This document shows positions 52,567 through 61,626 of a DNA stretch of 64,000 nucleotides, piece by piece (within the stretch, counting starts at the first letter, position 1; each line of letters starts with the position of its first letter). A program made the position numbers and the translations under genes. Below the pieces are notes generated by a model, which saw nothing but the letters and a program-made list of their open reading frames with translations, was not told the origin of the DNA and ran no database searches. The DNA comes from Prevotella sp. (GTDB lineage Bacteria; Bacteroidota; Bacteroidia; Bacteroidales; Bacteroidaceae): contig JAEEXN010000002.1 of assembly GCA_016291595.1 (NCBI GenBank), positions 1 through 64,000 on the forward strand, read 5' to 3'.

Positions 52567-52972
52567 ATACTCATAGTGGAGCTGGAGGGAGTCGAACCCT
52601 CGTCCAAACAGGGAAACCATACGTTTTCTACACGCTTATTCCAGCCTTTAATTTTCGTGTTGCGGCAAGACCTGGACCACCAACCACAACCTTATCCTCT
52701 AAAATTTCATCTAACCACCGAGGCATAGCCAGACTATTTCCGATTTAACTGCACCGCTGGACCCTCAGATTCGGAACAACACCCTTGGAGCGATGTCTCG
52801 TTCTCCTACCTGGTAAGAGAATTAAGCTCAAAATCTACTGTGCTTCGATTAAGCAGCGAGAGCATACTTATTGTTGCCAATTAATTTTTGTTCACTCAGA
52901 TTAAGGAGCTAGCCAACGAGGCTCCGCGTGCTTACGTACCATCTCATCCTGCTGTCAAATCCAGTCAACCCC
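52567..52972 (-). ncRNA. ssrA: tmRNA (transfer-messenger RNA)
   Basis: Rescues stalled ribosomes. The tRNA-like ends pair as GGGGTTG (52966-52972) with CAGCTCC (52568-52574), plus discriminator A at 52567. The T-arm is GAGGGTTCGACTCCCTC, and the 5' side reads GACTGGATTTGACA. The tag frame at 52878-52849 reads GNNKYALAA and stops at TAA; the charged alanine would precede it. CCA is not encoded. Several pseudoknot-like repeats lie between the tag and the tRNA-like part. An open frame of 103 codons on the plus strand here is spurious. Confidence 0.95.
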
Positions 52973-52985
52973 AGAATAAGGATTG

Positions 52986-52993
52986 CAAAATTA
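52986..52993 (-). promoter_or_regulatory. -7 element of ssrA
   Basis: The minus strand reads TAATTTTG, 14 bases before the tmRNA 5' end. The -33 position is not clear. Confidence 0.5.
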
Positions 52994-53183
52994 ATCATTT
53001 TTCTAATAAACGGTTCTGCAAATTATAAAAAATAACAAATTTTAAGATTCAATTTTATTCCTACATGAGCCATTTTGACCAGTAACAACACCGTCAAGTA
53101 GCCGCAGAATAAGGAGAGGCAACAGAATACTAGCTGATTTATGACAATAAATGTAATTTACAGGACAATTTTTCCAAAAAACA

Positions 53184-53215
53184 TTTGTTAGGTTAAAAAA
53201 AATTATATACTTTTG
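53184..53215 (+). promoter_or_regulatory. Promoter of the OmpA pair
   Basis: TTTG (53184-53187), 20 bases, TACTTTTG (53208-53215): full consensus. It implies a 5' leader of about 130 bases, which may be regulatory. The sequence between 52994 and 53183 is otherwise featureless. Confidence 0.7.
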
Positions 53216-53353
53216 CATCAGAATGCAATTAATAACTCAAATTCTGATAAACAATCTTCAAAAGAGAGCAGACATTTGAGCGAACTTTTGTGTTTATACT
53301 GCTTTAAGTAAATTCAAATCACTGTAGAAACATTAACTAATTATTTAAGAATA

Positions 53354-54523
53354 ATGAAGCACATGAAAAAGCTAGGGCTTTTGTTACTGATCGCCTTCAT
53401 CATCCCCTGCACATCTTTTGCACAGGGTGAGGTTCAAAGTGGCTCAAATTCTACTTATTGGACTGATGAAACCCAAAGTGAATCTGATGGCAAGATCTTG
53501 AACAAGACAAAATTCGGTGACAACTGGTTCATTGGAATTGAGGCTGGTACCCTTTTCAACTGGGGTACGAAGCAGAGTGAGCATGACATCATCAAGCGTT
53601 TCCGTCCCATGGGAGCCATTCAGCTTGGTAAGTGGATGTCACCATCTATTGGTGCCCGCATTCAGGGTTTCTTCGGTAATAACAGCGACGTAGTTGGCGC
53701 CAACAACGCTGGCAAATACAATTGGAATACGATTGGCGGCTACCTCGACGGTATGTTCAACCTGACCAACATGTTCTGTGGCTACAAAGAGAGCCGCGGC
53801 TTCAATCTGATTGGTTTGCTGGGTGTTGGTTGTGAATATACGCAAGGATTCTGCGACCATGCAGCCCCCCGCGGAGTAGACACAAAGGAGCAGGAGTTCC
53901 TGGGTGGTCGTGTAGGCTTAATGGCCAAGTTCCGTCTGGGTGAGAAATGTGACCTTGATATTGAGGCCACCAACGCATTCCTGGACGACCACTACGATGG
54001 ACAGATTAACAGCAACAAGTTGGACGGCCACATCAATATCCTCGTTGGTCTGACTTATCGTTTTAAGAATCACGATGGTTCACGCCAGTTTACATTCGCC
54101 CGCTACAACCTCAACAAGTTCGACAATCTGAACTCTGAGGTGAATCGTCTGCAGGGTGACCTCAACGCTGCCCGAAACAGAGTCGTTTACGAGACGCACA
54201 CCATTGACGGAAGCCGTGTGAACACCTTCATCGCTTTTGATGACAACTCAGCTAAGATTGACAAGTTGCAGGAAGTGAATGTATTCACAGCTGCTGAGGA
54301 AATGAAAAAGTTGGCTAATGATGGCGACCTTTACATCACTGTGAACAGCGAGGAGCCTTCCAAGAACAATGAGCTCTTCTTGCAGCGCGCTCAGGCTATC
54401 CGCGACGTATTGGTGAACCAGTACAACATTCCTGCCGGACGCATCTTCGTAGAGAGCAATCCTGCTGTTGTAGCTTCTCTTGACAAGAATAAGAAATGCG
54501 TAGTTGTGTTAATCAACGAATAA
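53354..54523 (+). CDS. OmpA-family outer membrane protein (first of a pair)
   Basis: A 389-residue protein: signal peptide ending SFAQ (about residue 24), an N-terminal region of amphipathic beta strands ending in YRF (about 30-240, with W/F/Y-rich turns), a coiled linker (LNSEVNRLQGDLNAARNRV) and a C-terminal OmpA-like peptidoglycan-binding domain from about 275. The last domain is divergent: it keeps FDDNSAKID and LFLQRAQAIRDVLV but lacks a clear NxxLSxxRA. It likely tethers the outer membrane to the wall. A paralog starts 21 bases downstream. Confidence 0.85.
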   Translation: MKHMKKLGLLLLIAFIIPCTSFAQGEVQSGSNSTYWTDETQSESDGKILNKTKFGDNWFIGIEAGTLFNWGTKQSEHDIIKRFRPMGAIQLGKWMSPSIGARIQGFFGNNSDVVGANNAGKYNWNTIGGYLDGMFNLTNMFCGYKESRGFNLIGLLGVGCEYTQGFCDHAAPRGVDTKEQEFLGGRVGLMAKFRLGEKCDLDIEATNAFLDDHYDGQINSNKLDGHINILVGLTYRFKNHDGSRQFTFARYNLNKFDNLNSEVNRLQGDLNAARNRVVYETHTIDGSRVNTFIAFDDNSAKIDKLQEVNVFTAAEEMKKLANDGDLYITVNSEEPSKNNELFLQRAQAIRDVLVNQYNIPAGRIFVESNPAVVASLDKNKKCVVVLINE

Positions 54524-54544
54524 TTACTTAAAGCTTAGAGAACA

Positions 54545-55747
54545 ATGAAGAAAATAGCAATTATCATTGTAACAGTGCTGTGCGCCCTGCCAATGACAGC
54601 TGCCACTCAGCAGTTTGACCTCAAAGCAGATACGATTTCAGGCCTGAAACACTATAAGTTCTGGGACAACTGGTTCTTAGGGTTTCATGCTGGTGCCAAT
54701 GCTACTCTGGGCGAGAATGTTCGTCCTCGCGATATTAAAGATGTGATTGCCCCCAGTTTCGGCCTTTCTTTAGGAAAGTATTTCTCCCCGGCAGTAGGTG
54801 CCCGCATTCAGGGTATGTTCAACTTCCAGAACGGTAGAGCTAATCAGGAAGCTATCGACCATAATCCCAAACTATACGACAATGGTGTTTACGGTTTCAA
54901 GAATATCTCTGCTCACGTAGATGTTTTGTTCAACCTTAGCAATATCATCTCACAGTTCAAAGAGAGTCGCCGTTTTAATGTAGTCACTTTCTTAGGCCTC
55001 GGCTTGAACCACACTTTCGGATTTGATGACATTGTAGAGAAATGGCGTAACATCGGTGGCAGTTATGATGTATGTACCGACAGCCGTAATTCTATTGGCA
55101 TGCGTGCTGGCTTGCAGTTCAACTATCAACTGAGCAATGCCTTTGACCTGGCCCTTGACTTAGCCATGAATGCTGCTGATGATAAGTACAACGGCAATAT
55201 ATACGATGACCACTATGATGGCTATGCTTCTGCCATATTTGGCCTGATCTATCATTTCAAGGATCACTACGGAGACCGTCGCTTCAAGGAGATTAACTGG
55301 ACTGATTACGAGGAGCTTGCACGCCTGAACCGTAACATCAACAAACTGCGTGAGGATCTGACAAATGCCAAACCACGTGTCGTGGTTCGTGAGGAGAATC
55401 GTTATCTGGACGTTCTGCAGACCACTGTTTCGTTTAGAATCGACAAATATAACATCACAAAGCTTCAGAAAAAGAACATTGCTGAAGTTGCTAAGTTCCT
55501 TGAGAACCATCCCGACCAGAACCTCATTATTTGTGGTTATGCTGATGTCAAGACAGCTTATCCGGAGTACAACCTGAAGCTGTCAGAGAAACGTGCAACG
55601 GCTGTTTACAATATGCTTGTTGATGAGTTCAACGTACAGCCCGAGCGTCTACGCATTGACTATAAGGGTGATACCATTCAGCCTTACGACCTGAAGAATG
55701 AGTGGAACCGTGTAGTTCTCTTCATCACAGAGCGTAAAAGTGAGTAA
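54545..55747 (+). CDS. OmpA-family outer membrane protein (second of a pair)
   Basis: A 400-residue paralog of the preceding protein with the same order: signal peptide (ending TAATQ), beta-strand barrel-like region with the shared words FWDNWFLGFHAGAN and GKYFSPAVGARIQGMFN, coiled linker, and OmpA domain. Here the OmpA domain is canonical (ICGYADVKTAYPEYNLKLSEKRA, cited in part). It shares the upstream promoter and ends at a strong terminator. Confidence 0.87.
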   Translation: MKKIAIIIVTVLCALPMTAATQQFDLKADTISGLKHYKFWDNWFLGFHAGANATLGENVRPRDIKDVIAPSFGLSLGKYFSPAVGARIQGMFNFQNGRANQEAIDHNPKLYDNGVYGFKNISAHVDVLFNLSNIISQFKESRRFNVVTFLGLGLNHTFGFDDIVEKWRNIGGSYDVCTDSRNSIGMRAGLQFNYQLSNAFDLALDLAMNAADDKYNGNIYDDHYDGYASAIFGLIYHFKDHYGDRRFKEINWTDYEELARLNRNINKLREDLTNAKPRVVVREENRYLDVLQTTVSFRIDKYNITKLQKKNIAEVAKFLENHPDQNLIICGYADVKTAYPEYNLKLSEKRATAVYNMLVDEFNVQPERLRIDYKGDTIQPYDLKNEWNRVVLFITERKSE

Positions 55748-55768
55748 ATTCGTTTAACGTAATAACTT

Positions 55769-55810
55769 AATAAAGCAGCAGATAGAAATATTTGCTGCTT
55801 TATTCTTTTT
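55769..55810 (+). terminator. Terminator of the OmpA operon
   Basis: AATAAAGCAGCA (55769-55780) pairs with TGCTGCTTTATT (55793-55804) and is followed by CTTTTT. Confidence 0.88.
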
Positions 55811-55852
55811 ATGGAGACTGCCGCTCTAATGCCAATCAGCGACATGTCTTCC

Positions 55853-55981
55853 TAATTAGCCATTAATTAAGTTTGAATTCGTCTATTAATTAAAGTCTAA
55901 GTAGGCATCAATTGGTGTTCAATTAATCATCGATTACAAGCTAATTGGTCATTAATTGAACCTTAATATGTCTATTAATTG
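55853..55981. repeat. Array of YAATTR motifs with an 11-bp period (island 2)
   Basis: Motif starts: 55853, 55864, 55875 (GAATTC), 55887, 55898 (TAAGTA), 55909, 55920, 55931 (CGATTA), 55942, 55953, 55964 and 55976. All steps are 11 bases except two of 12. The spacer before 55909 is GGCAT, the same as in island 1. The stretch is non-coding and lies between the OmpA terminator and the polysaccharide promoter. Confidence 0.72.
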
Positions 55982-56243
55982 AAATTGCATCAGCAATCTA
56001 TCATCTATTATTAGATAAAACTTCTCCTAATTTATATACTTAATTCATTAATAGCGGGCAGTTAATTTCTATGAAAATAATTAACAAAACTGAACAATCT
56101 ACAGACTGATTAACACCCTGTTATATATTGTCATTCATGTCCGTACACCCTACATTACGGGCATTCACACCTGCCTTGTTCGTCTATACGAAGATTATTT
56201 ACCGCCTTCTTTGAAGGCAAACAATAAAAAAACGGAAAAAATG

Positions 56244-56274
56244 TTGGCAGAATTGTGGAAAAGTGGTAAATTTG
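56244..56274 (+). promoter_or_regulatory. Promoter of the surface polysaccharide operon
   Basis: TTG (56244-56246), 20 bases, TAAATTTG (56267-56274). The leader to the first gene is about 170 bases and includes CCTTGG (56389-56394) pairing with CCAAGG (56402-56407) 45 bases before the start. A long leader suits regulation by antitermination, but no UpxY-type gene is seen here. Confidence 0.55.
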
Positions 56275-56451
56275 GCGTCATAGATATATGAAACCTGTCA
56301 CACCATTAAAGTGAGATAGGTAAAATATTTTTACGGCCATCGAATGAAAAAGAATTATTTCTTCCTTCTTCTGTAAAAGCCGTTTCACCCTTGGGCACAG
56401 ACCAAGGAGTTTGAATCAAAACCCAAAGAAATAACAAAAATCATTAAAGCT

Positions 56452-57276
56452 ATGATGAAAAAATATATCCAATTAGCAAGTCTGGCAGCTGTAGCATTGC
56501 TGTCGATAACATCATGTGTCAGCCACAAGGACATCACCTATCTCCGCGACATGGAAGAAACTCAGGAGTATCCCGTTATCCAGAAGTACGAGGCTGTCAT
56601 TCAGCGTGATGACAAATTGAGCATTGTAGTCAACAGTAAAGACCCAGAGCTTGCACTGGCCTTCAATATTCCCGGAACAGGCGGTTACTCTATTGGGGCA
56701 GACGGCACCATTAACACGATTGCCGGCACAAGAATTGCAAACGAAAAGGACAGACCTGGCTATCTGGTGGACATCAACGGAGATATTGATTTCCCCATTT
56801 TGGGTAAGTTGCGCGTTGAAGGTCTGACCCGTAACCAGCTGACAAATCTTATTAAGAGCAAGCTTATCGACCAGCAATTACTGAAAGATCCGTTGGTATT
56901 AGTTGAGTTCCTGAACTTCAAATTCTCGGTATTGGGTGAGGTCGGACATGTCGGAACGTTCAATGTCTCAGGTGACCGCATCACCATCTTTGAGGCTATT
57001 GCTATGGCAGGAGACTTGAAGGAGACATCCAAGATTGACCGTGTCGCCATCATCCGCGAATATGGTAACAAACGTCGTATTATGCACTTAGACCTGCGCT
57101 CAAAGGATGTATTTCTGTCACCAGGCTACTACCTACAACAGAATGACATTATCTACGTTGAGCCAAACTCATTTAAGACGGACATTCAGTCGCAGCGCAA
57201 GTTGAGTTATTGGACAATGGCACTGTCTACCGTCACAACCCTTACCACATTGGTTCTCTACTTCATCAAAAAATAA
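56452..57276 (+). CDS. Polysaccharide export lipoprotein, Wza type
   Basis: A 274-residue outer membrane export protein. The lipobox is ITSC (Cys22), followed by the poly_export domain (RDDKLSIVVNSKDPELA, YLVDINGDIDFPILGKLRVEGLT cited in part) and two SLBB-type repeats (FKFSVLGEVGHVGTFNV). The C terminus is one transmembrane helix (MALSTVTTLTTLVLYFI) as in Wza. It forms the channel for capsule or exopolysaccharide. The kinase gene follows after 14 bases. Confidence 0.93.
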   Translation: MMKKYIQLASLAAVALLSITSCVSHKDITYLRDMEETQEYPVIQKYEAVIQRDDKLSIVVNSKDPELALAFNIPGTGGYSIGADGTINTIAGTRIANEKDRPGYLVDINGDIDFPILGKLRVEGLTRNQLTNLIKSKLIDQQLLKDPLVLVEFLNFKFSVLGEVGHVGTFNVSGDRITIFEAIAMAGDLKETSKIDRVAIIREYGNKRRIMHLDLRSKDVFLSPGYYLQQNDIIYVEPNSFKTDIQSQRKLSYWTMALSTVTTLTTLVLYFIKK

Positions 57277-57290
57277 GCGAACACTGAATC

Positions 57291-59780
57291 ATGGTAAAAA
57301 TGAGTGCACAGAAAGACTTGTCGCCCGACAAGTCTCTGTCGAATAAAGGTTTAAATATCAATCCGCTTGACATAGCCAAATACCTGCTCAACAATTGGTA
57401 TTGGTTCCTGTTATCTGTGGCTATTTTTGGTGGAGCAGCCTGGTACAAGTTCTCCACCACACAGTATCAGTATTCCAGTTCTGCAGCTGTAATGTTTCGC
57501 GATGCAAAGACCCAGGCACAGGCGGCAGGTTTGGACCGACTGGCTCAAGGCGCATACCAAGTGAATGTCACCAACGAAATTCTGCAGTTCCAGTCACCCC
57601 AGCTCATGCACGATGCTATTTGGCGACTGCATGCAGAGGTCAGCTATTCGGTGATGGACTATCTGCGCGTCAAGGAACTGTATAGCCAATCACCTGTGAA
57701 AGTATCATTTCTTGATGCCACCGACACACAAGAGTTCTCGCTTGATGTCACTGTTATTGACGACAAGACCGTCGAGGTTTCCAACTTTTCTGTTGGTAAG
57801 TCAGAAGAGCGAAGTGCCACTATCGGTAAGACCTTTCGGACCCCTATGGGTAAGATGCTGATTACCAAGACCCTTTTCTTCAACGAGAACTGGTATGGCC
57901 GTACCATCAAGGTACTGAAACTCGATGTCAACAAACTGGCGGCAAAACTCCTGACAGGTCTGAACATTTTCCAGGCTGAAGCAGATCGAACCAGCACTTT
58001 CAACTCTAAGTCCTCTTCCATTCTCAACATGTCGCTCAAGGACGTATCTCCCGAGCGTGCCGCAGATGTGCTCAACATGCTGATTACCATCTATAATGAG
58101 GAAACTGTTAAGGACAAGAACCAAGCTGCCATTAACACCACCACCTTCATTAACGATCGTCTGGTTATCATCGCCAAGGAACTTGGAGGCGTAGAGTCTC
58201 AGTTACAGAGCTTCAAACAATCCAACAACATGGTGGATTTGGGCAATGAGATGGGAACATCCCTGGGACAGCGCGAGCAATATGCCCAGCAAGCCAAGGA
58301 CCTCTATATGCAGGCTAAGATGGGCCAATACATCAAAAGCTATATTACCGACCCGCAAAAAGACCGCGATCTGATTCCCACAGGTACCGGCATTGCAGAC
58401 GCAAGTATCGAGGCACAGATTCACCAATACAATGCCACTCTGCAGAAGCGCGATAAATTGTTAGAAGGCAGTAGCGACAAGAACCCTGTTGTCAGCGACT
58501 TGAACAAGTCACTAACCCAGATGCGCCAGAGCATCGTACGGTCAGTCGACAACATGAATGTTACGACGCAGGCCAAGCTACAGGACATCACCAGTCGTGC
58601 CGGACAAGCCAATGCCCGGGCTTCACGCATACCTAGTCAGCAGCGTCAGTTGCTTTCCATCGAGCGTCAGCAGCGCATCAAGGAAGAGCTATACCTCTAT
58701 TTGCTAAACAAACGCGAGGAGAATGCGCTCAGCATGGCTACTACCGAGACCAATGCCCGTGTATTGCAACCTGCTCAGCCCGTTAACAATCCCGTTTCGC
58801 CGAGCGAGAAGTCTGTCATGTCGAAAGGCGTAATGGCCGGATTGGCTCTGCCTGCAGCTATTCTACTCTTCATCCTCTTCTTCGACACGCGCATCAAGAG
58901 CCGCAAGGACATTGAGGATGCCGTAAGCGTTCCATTCATTGGAGAGATTCCGAAGCGCAGCCACAAGAAAGACGAGAAGAACAACAACGAGATTGTTGTG
59001 CTCAGCAATGGGCGTGACGTGGTTTCCGAGGCCTTCCGTATTGTCCGTACTAATATGGACTTTATGCGCGTAAAGACCAAGACCATGCAGGTTGTAACCT
59101 TCAGTTCGTTTGGTGCTGGCTCGGGTAAGACCTTCGTTTCAAGTAACTTGGCTGCCAGTTTTGCGCAGATGGGCAAAAAGGTTATCCTCATCGACCTCGA
59201 CATACGTAAGGGAACGCTTAGTGCCCGTACCCGTCACCACCGGGCAAAGGGTATGACAACATTCCTTGCCGGTCAGGCCACACTCGATGAGATTATCCAG
59301 AAGAACAGCCTGTGCGAGAATCTTGACGTGATTCCCGCAGGCTCCGTGGCTCCCAACCCTGCAGAGCTGTTGCTTAGTGAGCAGCTCGACGCCATGATTG
59401 CCGAACTCCGAAAGACCTACGATTATATCTTTGTTGATAACGTTCCTTATGGGGCAGTTGCCGATGCAGCCATTACCAACCGCATTGCCGACCTCACCAT
59501 CTTCATTGTGCGTGTTGGAAAGCTCGACCGCCGCATGTTGCCAGACTTGGAGAAAATTTATCAGAGTGGTAAGTTGAAGAATATGTCTCTTATCCTCAAC
59601 GGTTCAATTCTTAACCACCACGGTTATGGATATGGCTATGGTTACGGTTACGGATATGGCTACGGTTATGGATATGGTTACGGCTATACCGATGAGGATA
59701 CTCCGTGGTATAAAAAACTCTTCAAGTTCAAGAAAAAGCGTCGTCATCACAAGAAGAAGAGCGAAAACAAAAAGAGCTAA
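57291..59780 (+). CDS. Wzc-type polysaccharide co-polymerase and tyrosine autokinase
   Basis: An 829-residue inner membrane protein. The Wzz domain has helices near 38-57 and 506-526 with a long periplasmic coiled-coil between them. The cytoplasmic BY-kinase follows: Walker A GAGSGKT (607-613), Walker A' VILIDLDIRKG (about 632-642) and Walker B YIFVDNVPYG. The C terminus is a run of eleven Gly-Tyr dipeptides (778-799), then TDEDTPWYKKLF and a Lys-rich end. Tyrosine phosphorylation of such tails controls chain length and export. The next gene encodes the matching PHP-type phosphatase, whose start follows the stop codon directly. Confidence 0.95.
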   Translation: MVKMSAQKDLSPDKSLSNKGLNINPLDIAKYLLNNWYWFLLSVAIFGGAAWYKFSTTQYQYSSSAAVMFRDAKTQAQAAGLDRLAQGAYQVNVTNEILQFQSPQLMHDAIWRLHAEVSYSVMDYLRVKELYSQSPVKVSFLDATDTQEFSLDVTVIDDKTVEVSNFSVGKSEERSATIGKTFRTPMGKMLITKTLFFNENWYGRTIKVLKLDVNKLAAKLLTGLNIFQAEADRTSTFNSKSSSILNMSLKDVSPERAADVLNMLITIYNEETVKDKNQAAINTTTFINDRLVIIAKELGGVESQLQSFKQSNNMVDLGNEMGTSLGQREQYAQQAKDLYMQAKMGQYIKSYITDPQKDRDLIPTGTGIADASIEAQIHQYNATLQKRDKLLEGSSDKNPVVSDLNKSLTQMRQSIVRSVDNMNVTTQAKLQDITSRAGQANARASRIPSQQRQLLSIERQQRIKEELYLYLLNKREENALSMATTETNARVLQPAQPVNNPVSPSEKSVMSKGVMAGLALPAAILLFILFFDTRIKSRKDIEDAVSVPFIGEIPKRSHKKDEKNNNEIVVLSNGRDVVSEAFRIVRTNMDFMRVKTKTMQVVTFSSFGAGSGKTFVSSNLAASFAQMGKKVILIDLDIRKGTLSARTRHHRAKGMTTFLAGQATLDEIIQKNSLCENLDVIPAGSVAPNPAELLLSEQLDAMIAELRKTYDYIFVDNVPYGAVADAAITNRIADLTIFIVRVGKLDRRMLPDLEKIYQSGKLKNMSLILNGSILNHHGYGYGYGYGYGYGYGYGYGYGYTDEDTPWYKKLFKFKKKRRHHKKKSENKKS
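59622..59687 (+). repeat. Coding Gly-Tyr hexanucleotide repeat
   Basis: Eleven GGN-TAY codon pairs in the kinase gene. Synonymous third bases vary between copies (T, A and C after GG; T or C after TA), so the repeat is kept by selection on protein and less prone to slippage than a pure hexamer. Confidence 0.9.
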
Positions 59781-60497
59781 ATGTTTGGAATTAAATTCAG
59801 ACATAACCTGCTGAAGTCAGGAATACTCAACGGAAAAACCGACATCCACAGCCACCTGCTTCCTGGCGTGGATGACGGCTCTCCTGACATGGAGCATAGT
59901 CTTGAGCTTTTAGACTTTATGCAAGAATTGGGATTTGCAGAGGTTTGGCTTACTCCTCATGTGATGTCAGGCTTGCACAACACGGCGGACAAACTGCAAG
60001 GTCGATTCCAAGAACTCAAAGCACAGTATCGTGGCGCTTTGAAATTGCATCTCGGTTCAGAGTATATGATGGACGCAGATTTTGAGGAACGCCTCAACAC
60101 CGATCCACTCCGTCTGGGCAAGGATCATCTGCTCGTTGAGACCTCTTATATGAGCGGGCCTGCAGATTTAGACAATATTCTGTTGAGAATATGGAACAAA
60201 GGAATCCGTCCGCTCATAGCTCATCCGGAGCGATACATGTATATGGAAGACGACGAACTCTGGTCGTTCCACGAACGTGGTTATGAATTCCAACTCAACC
60301 TCATGTCACTTAGCGGCTATTATGGCGGCCGCCCCAAATTACTGGCAGAACAGCTTCTTGACGAAGATTTTTACGATTATGTAGGGACTGATCTTCACCA
60401 TATCGACCGTTACGAAGACTTCATCCGGGATTTAAAACTGACGCGTCGGCAACTTGACAAGTTAGAAGAGCTGCTGGCTAATAATGCCAACATATGA
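59781..60497 (+). CDS. Tyrosine-protein phosphatase, PHP family (CpsB/YwqE type)
   Basis: A 238-residue metal-dependent phosphatase that removes phosphate from the BY-kinase tyrosine tail. The PHP metal motif is DIHSHLLPGVDDGS (from residue 21), with LTPHVM, the HPERY segment and the C-terminal GTDLHH. It starts at the base after the kinase stop codon, consistent with co-regulation of kinase and phosphatase. It overlaps the next gene by four bases. Confidence 0.93.
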   Translation: MFGIKFRHNLLKSGILNGKTDIHSHLLPGVDDGSPDMEHSLELLDFMQELGFAEVWLTPHVMSGLHNTADKLQGRFQELKAQYRGALKLHLGSEYMMDADFEERLNTDPLRLGKDHLLVETSYMSGPADLDNILLRIWNKGIRPLIAHPERYMYMEDDELWSFHERGYEFQLNLMSLSGYYGGRPKLLAEQLLDEDFYDYVGTDLHHIDRYEDFIRDLKLTRRQLDKLEELLANNANI

Positions 60498-61531
60498 TCA
60501 TCATCCGTGTCGTGTTCCTCCTACTGTCAATCGCTTTGGCAGTTCTCCCCTGGTTACCCGCTCCGATAGCCGGCAACCTCATATTGATTTCGCTGGCAGG
60601 CATCCCCATTTTCCTCATTGATATCATCCTTTTGCTTACGATTAGGAAAAAGCACAGGCACCGCCATCATCGTCGCCATCACCACCATCGCGCATGGTAC
60701 AAAAAACTTAACGGTTGGCGCATCGCATTCATAGTTGTCATCATAGCTTTGTTTCCGATGCTTCGTGGCTATCTGCCACTTTGGGGCAACCAGTCAACGC
60801 CCAATACAAAACATCCGACACCTCTGACTATTGTTAGCTGGAATGCCGACAAGTTTTCGTTAAGCAGCAAGACTCTACATGCATCATCCATGATTATCGA
60901 TGAATTTAAGCCAGATATCATTTGCATACAAGAACGTCCGCACGACACACTCATGCCTTGGGACAGTATCAAAGCGGCCTTTCCAAACCACCCTTACACC
61001 ATCAAGAACACACGTGAAGACGAGATTCTGAACCTGGCAGTATTAAGCAAATACCCAATCAGTAATCTCCGAGAATACTATTATCCCAAATCCTTTAACA
61101 AAGCACTTCGGGTTGACCTGCAAGTAGAAGAACGACAGATTCGCCTTTTTAACATCCATCTTGAAACCACCAGCATGGGAACGAAAGACATTGAAGATTC
61201 TACTCCCGATGCCGTGAAGATGATAAATAAGAGTGTTTCGCGCAATCAGCAAGCCTTTGAACTTTTCGAAGCCGTTGACCGCAGTACAAGCCCTGTAATT
61301 CTTTGCGGTGATTTCAATGACACCCGATGTGGCTATCCTTACCGACTTTTTACTACACAATTAACCGACTTATCCCGTATAAAACCTTTTTCAAGTTCTT
61401 ATCAGGGATATGGCAATCTGTTGAAAATCGATTACATCCTATATAGCAAAGGGTTTACCCCCTCCACATACCAACTTATCGAAAACGAGTGGAGTGACCA
61501 TAAGATACAAGTAGGCAAGTTGTATTTTTAA
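60494..61531 (+). CDS. Membrane-anchored endonuclease/exonuclease/phosphatase (EEP) family protein
   Basis: A 345-residue protein. Three hydrophobic segments (about 4-20, 28-50 and 75-93) precede an EEP domain (about 110-345) with the motifs VSWNADKF, CIQERP, LFNIHLET, GDFNDTR and SDHKIQVG, which supply the metal and catalytic residues. Between helices 2 and 3 lies a basic, His-rich loop (residues 51-66). The EEP superfamily includes nucleases and lipid or sugar phosphatases; its place in a polysaccharide operon suggests a phosphodiesterase outside the cytoplasm, but this is inference. It overlaps the phosphatase gene by ATGA. Confidence 0.87.
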   Translation: MIIIRVVFLLLSIALAVLPWLPAPIAGNLILISLAGIPIFLIDIILLLTIRKKHRHRHHRRHHHHRAWYKKLNGWRIAFIVVIIALFPMLRGYLPLWGNQSTPNTKHPTPLTIVSWNADKFSLSSKTLHASSMIIDEFKPDIICIQERPHDTLMPWDSIKAAFPNHPYTIKNTREDEILNLAVLSKYPISNLREYYYPKSFNKALRVDLQVEERQIRLFNIHLETTSMGTKDIEDSTPDAVKMINKSVSRNQQAFELFEAVDRSTSPVILCGDFNDTRCGYPYRLFTTQLTDLSRIKPFSSSYQGYGNLLKIDYILYSKGFTPSTYQLIENEWSDHKIQVGKLYF

Positions 61532-61540
61532 ACAGATTCC

Positions 61541-61597
61541 TTTGTGTCATCAGTTTTTTTGACTATCTTTGCACTGTATTCTAACTATATATAGTTA
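61541..61597 (+). promoter_or_regulatory. Promoter with 16-bp palindrome upstream of the Wzx gene
   Basis: TTTG (61541-61544), 19 bases, TATCTTTG (61564-61571): full consensus. The perfect palindrome TAACTATATATAGTTA (61582-61597) sits just after the expected transcription start and could be an operator. This begins a new transcript inside the polysaccharide locus. Confidence 0.75.
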
Positions 61598-61626
61598 AAC
61601 TGCGGACATCTCGTGTGTCCCTATGC

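Noticed and set aside
52437..52748. 103-codon open frame on the plus strand
   Set aside because: It lies antisense to tmRNA, whose pairing ends and tag frame are clear.
59622..59687. CRISPR-like or tandem DNA repeat
   Set aside because: It is an in-frame Gly-Tyr coding run inside the kinase gene.
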